From an uncultured Clostridia bacterium (GTDB lineage Bacteria; Bacillota; Clostridia; Oscillospirales; Ruminococcaceae): 53,876 nt of DNA. The position numbers and the translations under genes are program-made. The first letter of the stretch is position 1. Each line of letters starts with the position of its first letter. Below are positions 17,033 through 26,144 of this stretch, piece after piece. A model generated the notes under the pieces. That model was not told where the DNA came from, did no database searches, and was given only the letters and a program-made list of their open reading frames with translations. The stretch covers positions 1 through 53,876 of the forward strand of contig CAOKWH010000014.1 of NCBI GenBank assembly GCA_948473085.1, given 5' to 3'.

Positions 17033-17629
17033 ATGGAAAACACAACCTATGGATACATCCGTGTATCCACCAAAGAGCAAAACGAGGACCGGCAGTACCT
17101 TGCCCTGCACGATTTCCCGGTGCCCAGCAAAAACATCTATATGGATAAGCTCAGCGGCAAGGACTTCAATCGCCCGCAGTACCAGAAGCTGATGAAAAAA
17201 ATCCGGCCCGGCGATACCCTGGTTATCAAATCCATCGACCGGCTGGGGCGCAATTATGAGGAAATTTTGCTGCAATGGCGCATTATCACCAAGGAAAGGC
17301 GGGCAAAAATTGTAGTGCTGGATATGCCCCTGCTGGATACCCGGAAAACCGGCGGCGGCCTGACAGATATTTTTGTGGCCGATTTGGTGCTGCAAATCCT
17401 ATCCTATGTAGCGCAAACCGAGCGGGAAAACATCCACCAGCGCCAAATGGAAGGAATTGCAGCCGCCAAGCTCCGGGGTGTGCGCTTTGGCCGGCCCCGG
17501 AAACCGGTACCGGAACAGTTCTGGCAGTTAAAACAGGAGTGGGAAAACAAAAAAATCACCTCCAGAGAGGCGGCCCGGCAGCTTTGTATCGCCCAGGACA
17601 CCTTTCTGAGGTGGGTGCATGGAAAATAA
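17033..17629 (+). CDS. Serine site-specific recombinase (resolvase/invertase family)
   Basis: A 198-residue recombinase. The N-terminal catalytic domain starts YGYIRVSTKEQNEDRQ with catalytic Ser12. DKLSGKDFNRPQYQKLMKKIRPGDTLVIKSIDRLGRNYEEI contains the conserved active-site arginines, and a long E-helix (residues about 120-145) precedes FGRPRK and a C-terminal helix-turn-helix (about 160-195). Size and layout match Tn3-resolvase/Hin-type enzymes that resolve cointegrates or invert DNA. An AAAAGGAGG ribosome site is present. No transposase is adjacent. Its position just before a putative site region and a giant surface-protein gene suggests it may control that locus, but this is inference. 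Confidence 0.92.
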   Translation: MENTTYGYIRVSTKEQNEDRQYLALHDFPVPSKNIYMDKLSGKDFNRPQYQKLMKKIRPGDTLVIKSIDRLGRNYEEILLQWRIITKERRAKIVVLDMPLLDTRKTGGGLTDIFVADLVLQILSYVAQTERENIHQRQMEGIAAAKLRGVRFGRPRKPVPEQFWQLKQEWENKKITSREAARQLCIAQDTFLRWVHGK

Positions 17630-17647
17630 GTTATTAAGATATGCAAA

Positions 17648-17824
17648 GAAAATGTAGACTTTTCCGTTCCACTTTGATATAATGGTTTTATGAATAAAAT
17701 CGCCGAAATGTGGGCGTTTATATTCAAACATCAGCCAGAATACATGAAAAAATAGGGAAAAAGCACGACCGAAAATTTCTACATTTTCCTTTTTTGAGGA
17801 ACGAAAATTTCTATTTTATCGGTC
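17648..17824. repeat. Imperfect inverted repeats, candidate recombinase sites
   Basis: Three related AT-rich segments: 17648-17670 (GAAAATGTAGACTTTTCCG on the plus strand), 17766-17789 and 17796-17824 (related sequence on the minus strand). An exact 11-base inverted match, GAAAATGTAGA, is at 17648-17658 and 17778-17788, about 120 bases apart and flanking a promoter -10. They lie directly downstream of the serine recombinase gene. Site function is inferred from position and symmetry only. Confidence 0.45.
17655..17683 (+). promoter_or_regulatory. Promoter downstream of recombinase gene
   Basis: TAGACT (17655-17660), a 17-base spacer and a perfect TATAAT (17678-17683). The -35 lies inside the left inverted repeat. 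The transcript would run 230 bases to the terminator at 17906. It could encode a 65-residue reading frame ending at 17907 (GTG start, no ribosome site), which I do not call, or be a small RNA. Confidence 0.6.
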
Positions 17825-17905
17825 ACAACAAGCTGGTAAAAGCGATTATCGCAGAGCACCCACGGCTCCTTTTACAAAATGGGATAACCGTTCGGATAAA
17901 AACTT

Positions 17906-17936
17906 AGCAACCAGCATCCTTGCTGGTTGCTTTTTT
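17906..17936 (+). terminator. Terminator before the surface-protein gene
   Basis: AGCAACCAGCA and TGCTGGTTGCT form a perfect 11-bp stem with a TCCT loop, followed by TTTTT. It insulates the giant gene from the transcript starting near 17690. Confidence 0.92.
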
Positions 17937-17974
17937 GCCCCCCAAAGCATCCATTCCACCAAAAAAACCAGTTC

Positions 17975-18060
17975 ACAGGCATACAAACAGGCGGCCGCTT
18001 TTGTGGCCAAGCCCCGCTGCTGCGCCCAAAATTGCGCCCGGCGGGCAACGAAAGTCCTGT
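17975..18060 (+). ncRNA. Possible structured leader element of the surface-protein gene
   Basis: ACAGG (17975-17979) can pair with CCTGT (18056-18060), enclosing GGCC/GGCC (17993-18008) and a long GC-rich arm (GCCCCGC at 18011 with GCGGGC at 18041, inner GCGC/GCGC), and is followed by TTTTTAATAG. This three-way arrangement could be an aptamer or an attenuator. I do not recognise a known class. Pairing was judged by eye. Confidence 0.35.
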
Positions 18061-18116
18061 TTTTAATAGATTACAAAAAAAGAAGAACAAACGACCAAAG
18101 TAGGTGAACACAGGAA

Positions 18117-21100
18117 ATGGAACGAAAACTATTAGCTGGCTTCCTCTCTCTCTGCCTGTTGACAGAAATGCTGCCCATCTCTGCATTTGCTGATGCTGCA
18201 TCCACCTCCTGTCTGCATGAACATGTGGACGATTGCTATCAGCAGGTGCTCGACTGCTCCCACGAGCATACAGCGGACTGTTACCCGGCAGAAAATATCG
18301 GAGAGGACGGGATGGAACAGTCCCCGGAGGACACTGCAAGGTCCGAAGGGGAGCCCTCCACCTGTTCTCACGAACATACAGACGATTGCTACCGGCAGGA
18401 ACTGGCGTGTACCCATGAGCACACGCCGGATTGCTTCCCTGCGGGCGAGGGCGACAGCACGCCTGCCCCCGAACCGGACACCCCGGCTGTCGACGGGCCG
18501 GAGCCCACCCCGCCGGAAGAACCTGGCCCGGAAACACCGGAAAACCCCGATATACCAGAGCCGCCGGAAACCCCCGGCACGCCCGAAACCCCGGCCGAAC
18601 CCACCCCGCCGCCTGCCGGCGCGCAGAATACAGCGGTACATGAGCACACCCCCGACTGTTACCAGCAGGTGACGGCCTGTTTGCATGTACATACACCCGA
18701 GTGCTACCCCGCTGCCCCGGAACCCCAGCCCGCAGCGGAGGAAGCAGAGGGAACCACACCCCCTGCCGAGCCCGAAGCAGCCCCCACTGAAGCTGACGAG
18801 CCGCAGCCCACCCAGTGCGCCCATGCCTGCACCCTGGAAAACGGCTGTATCACCACAGTGCTCAGCTGCCCCTATGCTGACGCCATCATCCTCTCGGGAT
18901 GGAGCTGGATAGACGAGGAGCAGCTGCTCATCCCGCAGGGGGGGCAGTGGTACCTGTCCCTGCCCGGCGCCAGCGAGGCACAGCCTGTGGAGCGGGAGGA
19001 ACTGACCACCCTGCTGCCCACCCAGCTGACAGCCACCCTGCCGGACGGCAGCGAAGAAGCGCTGGAACTGAAATGGAACCTCACCGCCCTGCCCAAGGAC
19101 GGCGCGTGGGAGGGCAGCTATATCCTGCCTGCCGCCCTGCCCGAGGGCTATATTCTGGCCGAGGGTCTCCCCCAGCCCCAGGTTACACTGCTGCTGGGCG
19201 GCGCCGAGGTACAGGCCGCCAACTACCCCGCCCGGGAGTTTACCCTGTTTGCCAACGAAGCGGAACTAAACGCCGCTCTGGACGACCACAAAGTCCAGGG
19301 CCTGAACCCGCCGGATACAACTGTCAACCTGTTTGACTATGCCTCCACCTTCGACCCTAAAAATGCCTATACCGACGGCCGGAGCATAGACCTGTTGCCC
19401 CGTACCCGAATTATCCCGGAAGGGGAGAACAGCACTGCGGCAGTGGAGCAGGACTGGAATAACGGCATCAACCATAACCGTTTGCTGCTGTTTGGCGATA
19501 TGATGATTGGCGCAGGCTACTGGAATATTGGCGCCGGCGCCGGACGGGACTGGGCCAAACGGAATGTAAATATGCAGGGTATTGTAAAAAACCTGCTGGT
19601 GGATGGGTTCCCGGTTCTAAACCTGAAAAATGCCAGAAATGCGCTGCCCGATGTGCAAAACGACAATGAATTGGTAAACATCTGGCGGGCCGAAGACGAT
19701 TGGAATACCGATAAAAGTGCAACTGTCTACGCACTATCCAAAAGCATATTGGAGAATGCCGGGGCAGCTTATGACGAATGGGACAACGATGATTCCTGGA
19801 ATTTAACCGGGATAGACCCCTCTTTGGACTATCTGTTTGATTCCACAGAGCCACCCGGCCACACCGACCCAATCTATGGATGGCGCAAACCCAAGCGGGT
19901 GTATGAAAATATAACCGGCCTGTTCCAAATCAATGACGAGGGGTATTATTACTACAACGCCCGGGAAAACTTTGCCGAATTTGTGAACGATCCCACCAAT
20001 ACCACCCGGGACGGCCAGCCCAGCGCCGGCTATTTCACCCTCTATGACGGCCCCGCTGTCTGGCGTACAGACGGCGGCTGGAATGCCGACACCAACAGCT
20101 TCGACGGTGAAAAGAGCCTGGGCAACTTCTTCCCCTTTAATACTGCCGCAGAGGTATTCGACGGGTTGGAAAAAAACGCGAATGGCGAGGTGCTCAGCAG
20201 CAGCGAAGCACTGGACAACGCCAAGTGGTCCACTGCTGTGGCATATAACCAGCGTACCCCCCTGGAAAACCAGGCCACACAGGAAGATGTCCTTATCAAC
20301 CATCACATGGGCATGACAGTGAAAATTGACTTTACACAGCCGGTGGATGGCAAGCTGAACATGGGCGCCGCCGGCAAGCAGCCCATGATTTTCGAGTTTT
20401 CCGGTGATGACGATGTTTGGATTTTTATTGACGATGTACTGGTGCTGGACATTGGCGGCATCCACAGCGAGCTGTACGGCACCATCGACTTTTCCACCGG
20501 TGATGTAGTGGTGGGCCAGAGCTGGCGCACCGGCGGCGAGATACCCGAAGATCCCACCAAGGATCCCGCCCCTACAATTAAAACCACCATCCGGGACCAG
20601 TTTATCAAGGCCTATGGCGCCGATGCGGTAAAAAACATGGCCTGGAACGGCAACACCTTTGCCAGCAGCTCCACCCATACGCTGAAGATGTTCTACCTGG
20701 AGCGCGGTAACTACGATTCCAGCCTCTATCTGCGTTTTAACCTGCAACAGCAGCTCTATCACCAGATTAAAAAGGTCAACCAGAACGGCGACCCGCTCTC
20801 GGATGTAGAATTTAACCTCTATGCCGCCAAGCTCAAGGACGGCATAACCGAGCCCAGCAGCGATGCTGCCGACTATGAAGTAGTAGACGGCACCATTCTT
20901 GCCACCCTGACCACCAAGGACGACGGCACCGATACCTTTATTGAGGAGGACGGCCACGGCGGTTTCCGGCCCTTTAACTTTGCTGACCGCTATGCCGTGG
21001 ATCAGACCGAGTACTACATCCTGCGGGAGAGCAAACCCCCCAACGGCTACCGCAAGCTGCCCCAGGATATTATACTGCGCTTTGACCCCACCACCATCAT

Positions 21101-23840
21101 GCTGGTAGTGGCCAACCGCTACCAGACCGGCGCCTATGCCAGCTTTGTATCCAACATTGTGGAGGGTGGCCAGCTGACCTATGGCGCCTTTGACACCGCC
21201 TCGGGCGAAATCCTGCCCAGCGAACGAAAACTGGGCGCTGAGAATGAACGGGACGGCCTGGTTATTGCCGTGCCCATGCAGCTGCAGCGCAACATGGCTC
21301 TTGCCGAAACCACCGGCAAATGGGGCGCCCTGTATGGCAACAACCTGGAGGGCTTTGGCATTGTTGTGCCCGAAACCCGCACGGCCGCCGCCTGGCGGGA
21401 CGCTATCCTAAAAGCGGCGCTCTACCAGTGCAGCAACGAAGAATGGGCCTCCTGGTATGTGGACTACAATGTCGACAGCCACCGGCTGGAGGGCACCCTG
21501 CAAGACCTGCCCGGGCGGGCGGACCGCTATGAGCTCAGCGGTACCCCCAACACCGATATGAAGATGACCTACGGCATCATTGAGCCATATGCTCTGGAAG
21601 CGATTGGGATAAACGAACCCACCTCCGCCGCGCGTTACGACGCCCTGGAGGCCTATGTTCAGCAGGAAATTGCCGCTGCCCTTGCGGCCAGTCCCGGCCG
21701 GCCCCGGGAAGAGGTTGTGGAAGAAACCATCTCCCGCATCAGCCAGAAGCTGCGCACCACCCCCTCCCCCGGCCAAACCTATGATGAGGATGGCGAGCCC
21801 ATCCGCCGCGGTTTCAGCTTCCTGAATACCGACCAGTTCCAGCGGGAATTCCGCTCCGTCATCTACATCCCCAACGAGCAGCGGGAGCTGCAGGTGTGGA
21901 AGGTGGACGAGGACGGCGTTTCGGTAAACGGCGCCACCTTTGCCCTGTATGAGGCCGCGCTCGGCGCTGATGGCAAGCTGATAATGGGCGCTAAGGCTGC
22001 CGAGGGCACCACCGCCCGGGTGGACGGGCAGGATGGCGTGCTTATCTTCACCCCCTCCCCCAAAACAGACGACGGAACCCCTACCGGCAACCCCTTGCCC
22101 GGTTACGCCCTTATGACATGGATTGACCCCACCGGCGCAGACGCCTCCCCCTACTACATTTTGCAGGAAATTAGCGCGCCGCCTGGCTATACCCGCAACG
22201 ATACCCAGATTCCCATTGTGTTGGGCCACTATTCGCTGTATGCCGATGCCGGCACCCCCGACAACGGCGTCACAGTCATGGCAGGCGTGGGCAAGCTGCT
22301 GCAAACCATGGTACAGTATGCCGCCGATGACCAGGTGAATATCACCCTGCGGGATATTACAGCCATTGCCCAGGTCCAGCCGGATCTTGCCTCCTGGGAT
22401 GCCAACGGCTGGGAGGATGACCTGCTGGATGGCACCGGCGACCTGAAAATCCCCCGCAGCATGAACCTGCACTATGGCGTAAACGCCCTGGTGGACTATG
22501 GCCTGCACGATGAGGATGGCGGCAAGACCATGTACCCCTTCTTCACCACCGACACCGGCTTTTTGCGTACCAGAATTGTACAGAATGCTGATGCCCTGAA
22601 AAATTTGCAGTACGAAGGCTTCCACAATGTGGCCAACTGGGACGACCTGGGGGATACCGACATCACCGGGCTGTTCTGCCAGATAAACATTATTGTGGTA
22701 ACAGATAAAAACAACCCCGAGCACCACAACGGCAAGCTGTCCATCAGCAAGCGCATCACCGGCGACGACCTGATAAAGGAGGACTATACCCGGAACTTTA
22801 CCTTCACTGTATCGCTGAAGGATCAGGCCGGGGCCGCCCTGCCGGGCAGGTACCATTTCTATGGCTCCAACCGCTCGGGAACGGTTGCCGATGGCGAAAC
22901 CCTCACCCTGCGGCATGATGAATCCATCACCATCCTTGGCCTGCCGCCAACAGCCCGCTGGAGCGTGACCGAAACTATCCCCGAAGGCTGGGTGGCCGAG
23001 CCGGAAAGCGGCAGCTTTGATGGCTCCGTCACAGCCGACAAGACCGAACTGGCCGGCTTTATCAACACCAAAAAGGGGCCGGACGGCAACCTGACAGTGC
23101 ACAAAATTGTCACCGGCAACCGTGGGGACACCAGCCGTTCCTTCCCCTTCAAGGTTACTTTGGATGATGCCACCATCCAGGGCAAATATGGCGAGATGGA
23201 GTTTATCGACGGTGTAGCCCAGTTCCAGCTCCACCACGACGAGAGCAAAACCGCCCTGGGCCTGCCCGCCGGCGTGCGCTACACGGTGGAGGAAACCGAC
23301 AGCGCCGGCCACACCGTAACCTCCACCGGCGAAACCGGCACCATCCCCGAGAACCGCACAGCCACCGCCACCTTTAAAAACTACCGTGGCGGAGGCGGCG
23401 GGAACAATGAGGAGGAGGACTACACCAGCCTTACCGTCAAAAAGGTCTGGAAGATCGGGAACGGCGGCACCCCTGCCGACTCCATCCGGGTACAGCTGCT
23501 GCGGGACGGCCGGCATTACGCCACCGTTACCCTGAGCGAGGAGAACAACTGGACCTATACCTGGAGCCGCCTGGACGACTGGTACCACTGGACCGTGGCT
23601 GAGGTGGAGGTGCCCGAGGGCTTTACCTCCCACATTACCAGCAACGGCCGGATATGGACCATTACCAACAGCGACAGCCCGGAGCGGGAAAACCCCAAGA
23701 CACCGGGGGATCCCGGCAACCCGGACACCAGCGATTTGAGCCAGACCTGGCTGTGGATGTCCCTCTGCCTGTACTCCTTAGGTGGAGGCGGCCTGCTGCT
23801 CTATCTAAACCCCGAATTTGTTAAAAAATACCTGAAATAG
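18117..23840 (+). CDS. Giant cell-surface protein: HxHxxxCY repeats, fibro-slime-type domain, Cna-B-like repeats, sorting signal
   Basis: 1907 residues. A signal peptide ends near residue 25-28 (LPISAFADA). Residues 32-205 carry six copies of a His/Cys motif (HEHVDDCY, HEHTADCY, HEHTDDCY, HEHTPDCF, HEHTPDCY, HVHTPECY), each usually paired with a preceding Cys, split by a Pro/Glu-rich linker (about 115-170). A fibro-slime/PA14-like region follows, with GDDDVWIFIDDVLVLDIGG near residue 765. Then come Cna-B/SpaA-like domains (about 885-1010, 1260-1375), two DUF7601-like domains (about 1535-1765) and a final Cna-B (about 1770-1860). The C-terminus has NPDTSD (about 1867), a hydrophobic segment and a KKYLK tail, a class B-type sorting signal. 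It is likely an adhesin or fimbria-like surface protein anchored by the sortase encoded at 26145. AGGTGA is nine bases before the ATG. Confidence 0.9.
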   Translation: MERKLLAGFLSLCLLTEMLPISAFADAASTSCLHEHVDDCYQQVLDCSHEHTADCYPAENIGEDGMEQSPEDTARSEGEPSTCSHEHTDDCYRQELACTHEHTPDCFPAGEGDSTPAPEPDTPAVDGPEPTPPEEPGPETPENPDIPEPPETPGTPETPAEPTPPPAGAQNTAVHEHTPDCYQQVTACLHVHTPECYPAAPEPQPAAEEAEGTTPPAEPEAAPTEADEPQPTQCAHACTLENGCITTVLSCPYADAIILSGWSWIDEEQLLIPQGGQWYLSLPGASEAQPVEREELTTLLPTQLTATLPDGSEEALELKWNLTALPKDGAWEGSYILPAALPEGYILAEGLPQPQVTLLLGGAEVQAANYPAREFTLFANEAELNAALDDHKVQGLNPPDTTVNLFDYASTFDPKNAYTDGRSIDLLPRTRIIPEGENSTAAVEQDWNNGINHNRLLLFGDMMIGAGYWNIGAGAGRDWAKRNVNMQGIVKNLLVDGFPVLNLKNARNALPDVQNDNELVNIWRAEDDWNTDKSATVYALSKSILENAGAAYDEWDNDDSWNLTGIDPSLDYLFDSTEPPGHTDPIYGWRKPKRVYENITGLFQINDEGYYYYNARENFAEFVNDPTNTTRDGQPSAGYFTLYDGPAVWRTDGGWNADTNSFDGEKSLGNFFPFNTAAEVFDGLEKNANGEVLSSSEALDNAKWSTAVAYNQRTPLENQATQEDVLINHHMGMTVKIDFTQPVDGKLNMGAAGKQPMIFEFSGDDDVWIFIDDVLVLDIGGIHSELYGTIDFSTGDVVVGQSWRTGGEIPEDPTKDPAPTIKTTIRDQFIKAYGADAVKNMAWNGNTFASSSTHTLKMFYLERGNYDSSLYLRFNLQQQLYHQIKKVNQNGDPLSDVEFNLYAAKLKDGITEPSSDAADYEVVDGTILATLTTKDDGTDTFIEEDGHGGFRPFNFADRYAVDQTEYYILRESKPPNGYRKLPQDIILRFDPTTIMLVVANRYQTGAYASFVSNIVEGGQLTYGAFDTASGEILPSERKLGAENERDGLVIAVPMQLQRNMALAETTGKWGALYGNNLEGFGIVVPETRTAAAWRDAILKAALYQCSNEEWASWYVDYNVDSHRLEGTLQDLPGRADRYELSGTPNTDMKMTYGIIEPYALEAIGINEPTSAARYDALEAYVQQEIAAALAASPGRPREEVVEETISRISQKLRTTPSPGQTYDEDGEPIRRGFSFLNTDQFQREFRSVIYIPNEQRELQVWKVDEDGVSVNGATFALYEAALGADGKLIMGAKAAEGTTARVDGQDGVLIFTPSPKTDDGTPTGNPLPGYALMTWIDPTGADASPYYILQEISAPPGYTRNDTQIPIVLGHYSLYADAGTPDNGVTVMAGVGKLLQTMVQYAADDQVNITLRDITAIAQVQPDLASWDANGWEDDLLDGTGDLKIPRSMNLHYGVNALVDYGLHDEDGGKTMYPFFTTDTGFLRTRIVQNADALKNLQYEGFHNVANWDDLGDTDITGLFCQINIIVVTDKNNPEHHNGKLSISKRITGDDLIKEDYTRNFTFTVSLKDQAGAALPGRYHFYGSNRSGTVADGETLTLRHDESITILGLPPTARWSVTETIPEGWVAEPESGSFDGSVTADKTELAGFINTKKGPDGNLTVHKIVTGNRGDTSRSFPFKVTLDDATIQGKYGEMEFIDGVAQFQLHHDESKTALGLPAGVRYTVEETDSAGHTVTSTGETGTIPENRTATATFKNYRGGGGGNNEEEDYTSLTVKKVWKIGNGGTPADSIRVQLLRDGRHYATVTLSEENNWTYTWSRLDDWYHWTVAEVEVPEGFTSHITSNGRIWTITNSDSPERENPKTPGDPGNPDTSDLSQTWLWMSLCLYSLGGGGLLLYLNPEFVKKYLK

Positions 23841-23846
23841 CACGGT

Positions 23847-23895
23847 AAGGCCCAGCTTTGCATATACTGATAATACGCATTCCTGGGCCTTTCCT
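23847..23895 (+). terminator. Terminator of the surface-protein gene
   Basis: AAGGCCCAG and CTGGGCCTT form the base of a long hairpin (inner TGC/GCA pairs), followed by TCCTGTTTTTTGG. Confidence 0.75.
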
Positions 23896-23950
23896 GTTTT
23901 TTGGCATTTCCCCCGGCGGAAAATGGCCCTCCCCTCTCCTGATACTTCGC

Positions 23951-23980
23951 TTGACATGGGGCAAAACCATGTTGTATACT
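23951..23980 (+). promoter_or_regulatory. Promoter of fapA-like gene
   Basis: A perfect TTGACA (23951-23956), an 18-base spacer and TATACT (23975-23980). The 5' leader that follows is about 145 bases long and GC-rich, with stems CCCCGGCAGCG/CGCTGCC..GGGG (24013-24046) and GCTGT/ACAGC (24046-24059). Confidence 0.75.
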
Positions 23981-24134
23981 CAAATTATAAAAAGGTACAC
24001 CAAAGGCGTACACCCCGGCAGCGGGCAACCAAGCGCTGCCCTGGGGCTGTAGAAACAGCGTTTGGGCACACCGGAAAAAACGGCTGCCACCTTGACGCTG
24101 TAAAGTGCGGGGGCTGGCTCGGGAGGTATTGTAT

Positions 24135-25922
24135 ATGAGTTCACAGGATACTAAAAACAACAAAACCCAGAAGTCCGGCGGAAAATCCCTGCTGTTTTCC
24201 CTTTGGGAAAAGCTATCCGGGGGCGGCAGGGCCCAGGAAGAGGAACCGGAGGAGCAGGAGAACACCCTGCCCCAGACACCGGAACCCGATGTGGAAGCGC
24301 CCATCCACCCGGAGGAGCTGGCCTATGAAAAGACGCCGGCCCCGCCCGAATTTATGGAATACTACCTGCTTTACTGCCAAACACAGGGGCAGGAGGCCGA
24401 AAAATCCACTGCTGAGGATTTTTGCGCCGATACCCCCCCGGAAACCCAGCAGCTCAAGCGCATTTTCTCCCAGGTGGAAACCCGGGCCTCGGCTGTAATG
24501 AAGCAGCACCGCAAACTGTCCCAGCAGGCCCTGAAGGAGGCGGAACTCCGCCTGAAGGAGCTGAATGAGGAACCGGTGAAAAAGCCCACACTGGAGGAGA
24601 TTGAGGAATCCCTGCCGGTGGATGGCCAGGTGCTCATCTTCTCCGCGCCGGATTTAACCGCCGCCTGGGGCCTGGTGCTGCCCCCCCTGTGGGATGGCCT
24701 GCCCATCACCCGGGAGGAAGTGTTTGACGCCCTGGCAGAACAGAGCATCTTCTTCGGCGTGGACCAGGAGGCAGCAGCCCGCCTGGCCGCCCCGGAAAAC
24801 GCCCTTTCCCTCCAGCAGCTGGCCGCCTGTGTTCCGCCCGAAGCCGGTGTGGATGGAAAGACCATTGAGTACTTCCCCCGCACAGTGGGTACCCCACAGA
24901 TTTTGGAAAACGACCAGGGCATTGTGGATTTTGACAACCTCAACTGGCTGACCCATATCGACGCCGAAACGGTTATCTGCGATATTGTACAGCCCACCCA
25001 GGGCAAGCCCGGCACCAACATCCAGGGCAACCCCATCCGCCCATACAGCGGCAAAAAGGTAACCCTGCCCCAGGGTGAAAATGTTGTTCTAAGCGAGGAT
25101 GGCACCAAGCTCATCTCCAAGATTGACGGGCAAATCTCCTTCCGGGGCGGCAAGTTCCATGTCAACAATGTTATTAACATCCCCGGCGATGTGGACCTGT
25201 CCACCGGCAGCATCAATGTCCAGGGGGATGTGGTCATCAACGGCAATGTCATGGCCGGTTTTACAGTTACGGCCAGCGGCAATATCACCATCGGCGGCCT
25301 GGCGGAAAACTGCCAGATTACGGCCGGCGGCTCGGTGGTGGTAAACCGGGGAATGAACGGCAATGTCACCGGCAGCATCACCGCCGGCAAGGATATTGTC
25401 TGCAAGTATATGGAAAACGCCACCGCTTTGGCCGAGGGCGAAATCCACATGGACAGCATTGTCAACTGTGATGTTTCGGCTAAGGGCAAGGTGATTGTAA
25501 AAACCGGCCGCGGCGCCATCATCGGCGGCACCATCCGGTCGATGGGCGGCATTGAAGCCCGTACCATCGGCAATATTGCCGGGCGGCTCACCACCCTTTC
25601 CATCGGCGCCATCCCCAGCTTTCTGGAGGAAAAGGCACTGATTGAGGACCGCCTCAAGAGCCTGCAACAGGAGATTGAGCTGCAGCAGGATACCGGCCGG
25701 GCCGCCCTGCTGCAACTGAAGATAAAGCCGCTGAAAAAGGCGCTGGAGGAGATGGAGTTCCAGGAGACAGCAGCTGCCCAAAAGCAGATTGTAGCCACCA
25801 CCCTGATGCCAATGGCCCAGGTTACCATCAACAACATCAACAAGACCATTGCCGATTCCTACTCTCCCTGCCGCATCTATCTGGACAGCAAGGAAGGCAT
25901 TATCAAAATTGCCAGCTTCTAA
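24135..25922 (+). CDS. FapA (DUF342) family protein
   Basis: A 595-residue cytoplasmic protein. The N-terminal third is acidic and Pro/Glu-rich, the middle contains the DUF342 start (NLNWLTHIDAETVICDIVQP, GKPGTNIQGNPI), and the C-terminal half is a right-handed beta-helix of repeating Gly/Asn/Val turns (GDVDLSTGSINVQGDVVING ... GNITIGGLAENCQITAGGSV) ending in a coiled coil (about residues 500-545). FapA-type proteins are polymer-forming scaffolds; the Bacillus relative YlaN-neighbour families are not characterised, and no enzymatic role is implied. The start at 24135 has GGGAGG eight bases upstream; an in-frame codon at 24105 lacks one. It lies between a surface protein and its sortase. Confidence 0.85.
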   Translation: MSSQDTKNNKTQKSGGKSLLFSLWEKLSGGGRAQEEEPEEQENTLPQTPEPDVEAPIHPEELAYEKTPAPPEFMEYYLLYCQTQGQEAEKSTAEDFCADTPPETQQLKRIFSQVETRASAVMKQHRKLSQQALKEAELRLKELNEEPVKKPTLEEIEESLPVDGQVLIFSAPDLTAAWGLVLPPLWDGLPITREEVFDALAEQSIFFGVDQEAAARLAAPENALSLQQLAACVPPEAGVDGKTIEYFPRTVGTPQILENDQGIVDFDNLNWLTHIDAETVICDIVQPTQGKPGTNIQGNPIRPYSGKKVTLPQGENVVLSEDGTKLISKIDGQISFRGGKFHVNNVINIPGDVDLSTGSINVQGDVVINGNVMAGFTVTASGNITIGGLAENCQITAGGSVVVNRGMNGNVTGSITAGKDIVCKYMENATALAEGEIHMDSIVNCDVSAKGKVIVKTGRGAIIGGTIRSMGGIEARTIGNIAGRLTTLSIGAIPSFLEEKALIEDRLKSLQQEIELQQDTGRAALLQLKIKPLKKALEEMEFQETAAAQKQIVATTLMPMAQVTINNINKTIADSYSPCRIYLDSKEGIIKIASF

Positions 25923-25933
25923 AGCAAGCGCTC

Positions 25934-25970
25934 AACAGTGGCCCCTAAGAGGCGGCCACTGTTTTGTTTT
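25934..25970 (+). terminator. Terminator of fapA-like gene
   Basis: AACAGTGGCC and GGCCACTGTT form a perfect 10-bp stem, followed by TTGTTTT. The stretch from here to 26144 holds no gene. Confidence 0.88.
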
Positions 25971-26144
25971 ATCCGGGCCTTATCTTATCCCCTGTGCCGA
26001 AAATACAATTACAAAAACCAGGGATGCACACCACCCACGCACACCGCAAATCGGGCCAATGCAACGAAGTGAATGTGTATACACCCCGCATTTTGCAAAT
26101 CAGTTCTATAAACACAAATATTGTTGAAAAGGAGGGGATGTATC

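Noticed and set aside
17710-17907. A 65-codon GTG-start frame between the recombinase and the surface protein, ending at the terminator
   Set aside because: No ribosome binding site and no recognisable family; position before a terminator is suggestive but insufficient.
21408-23633. A 741-codon minus-strand reading frame in the surface-protein gene
   Set aside because: Antisense to the Cna-B-like region, no ribosome site, composition typical of a shadow frame.
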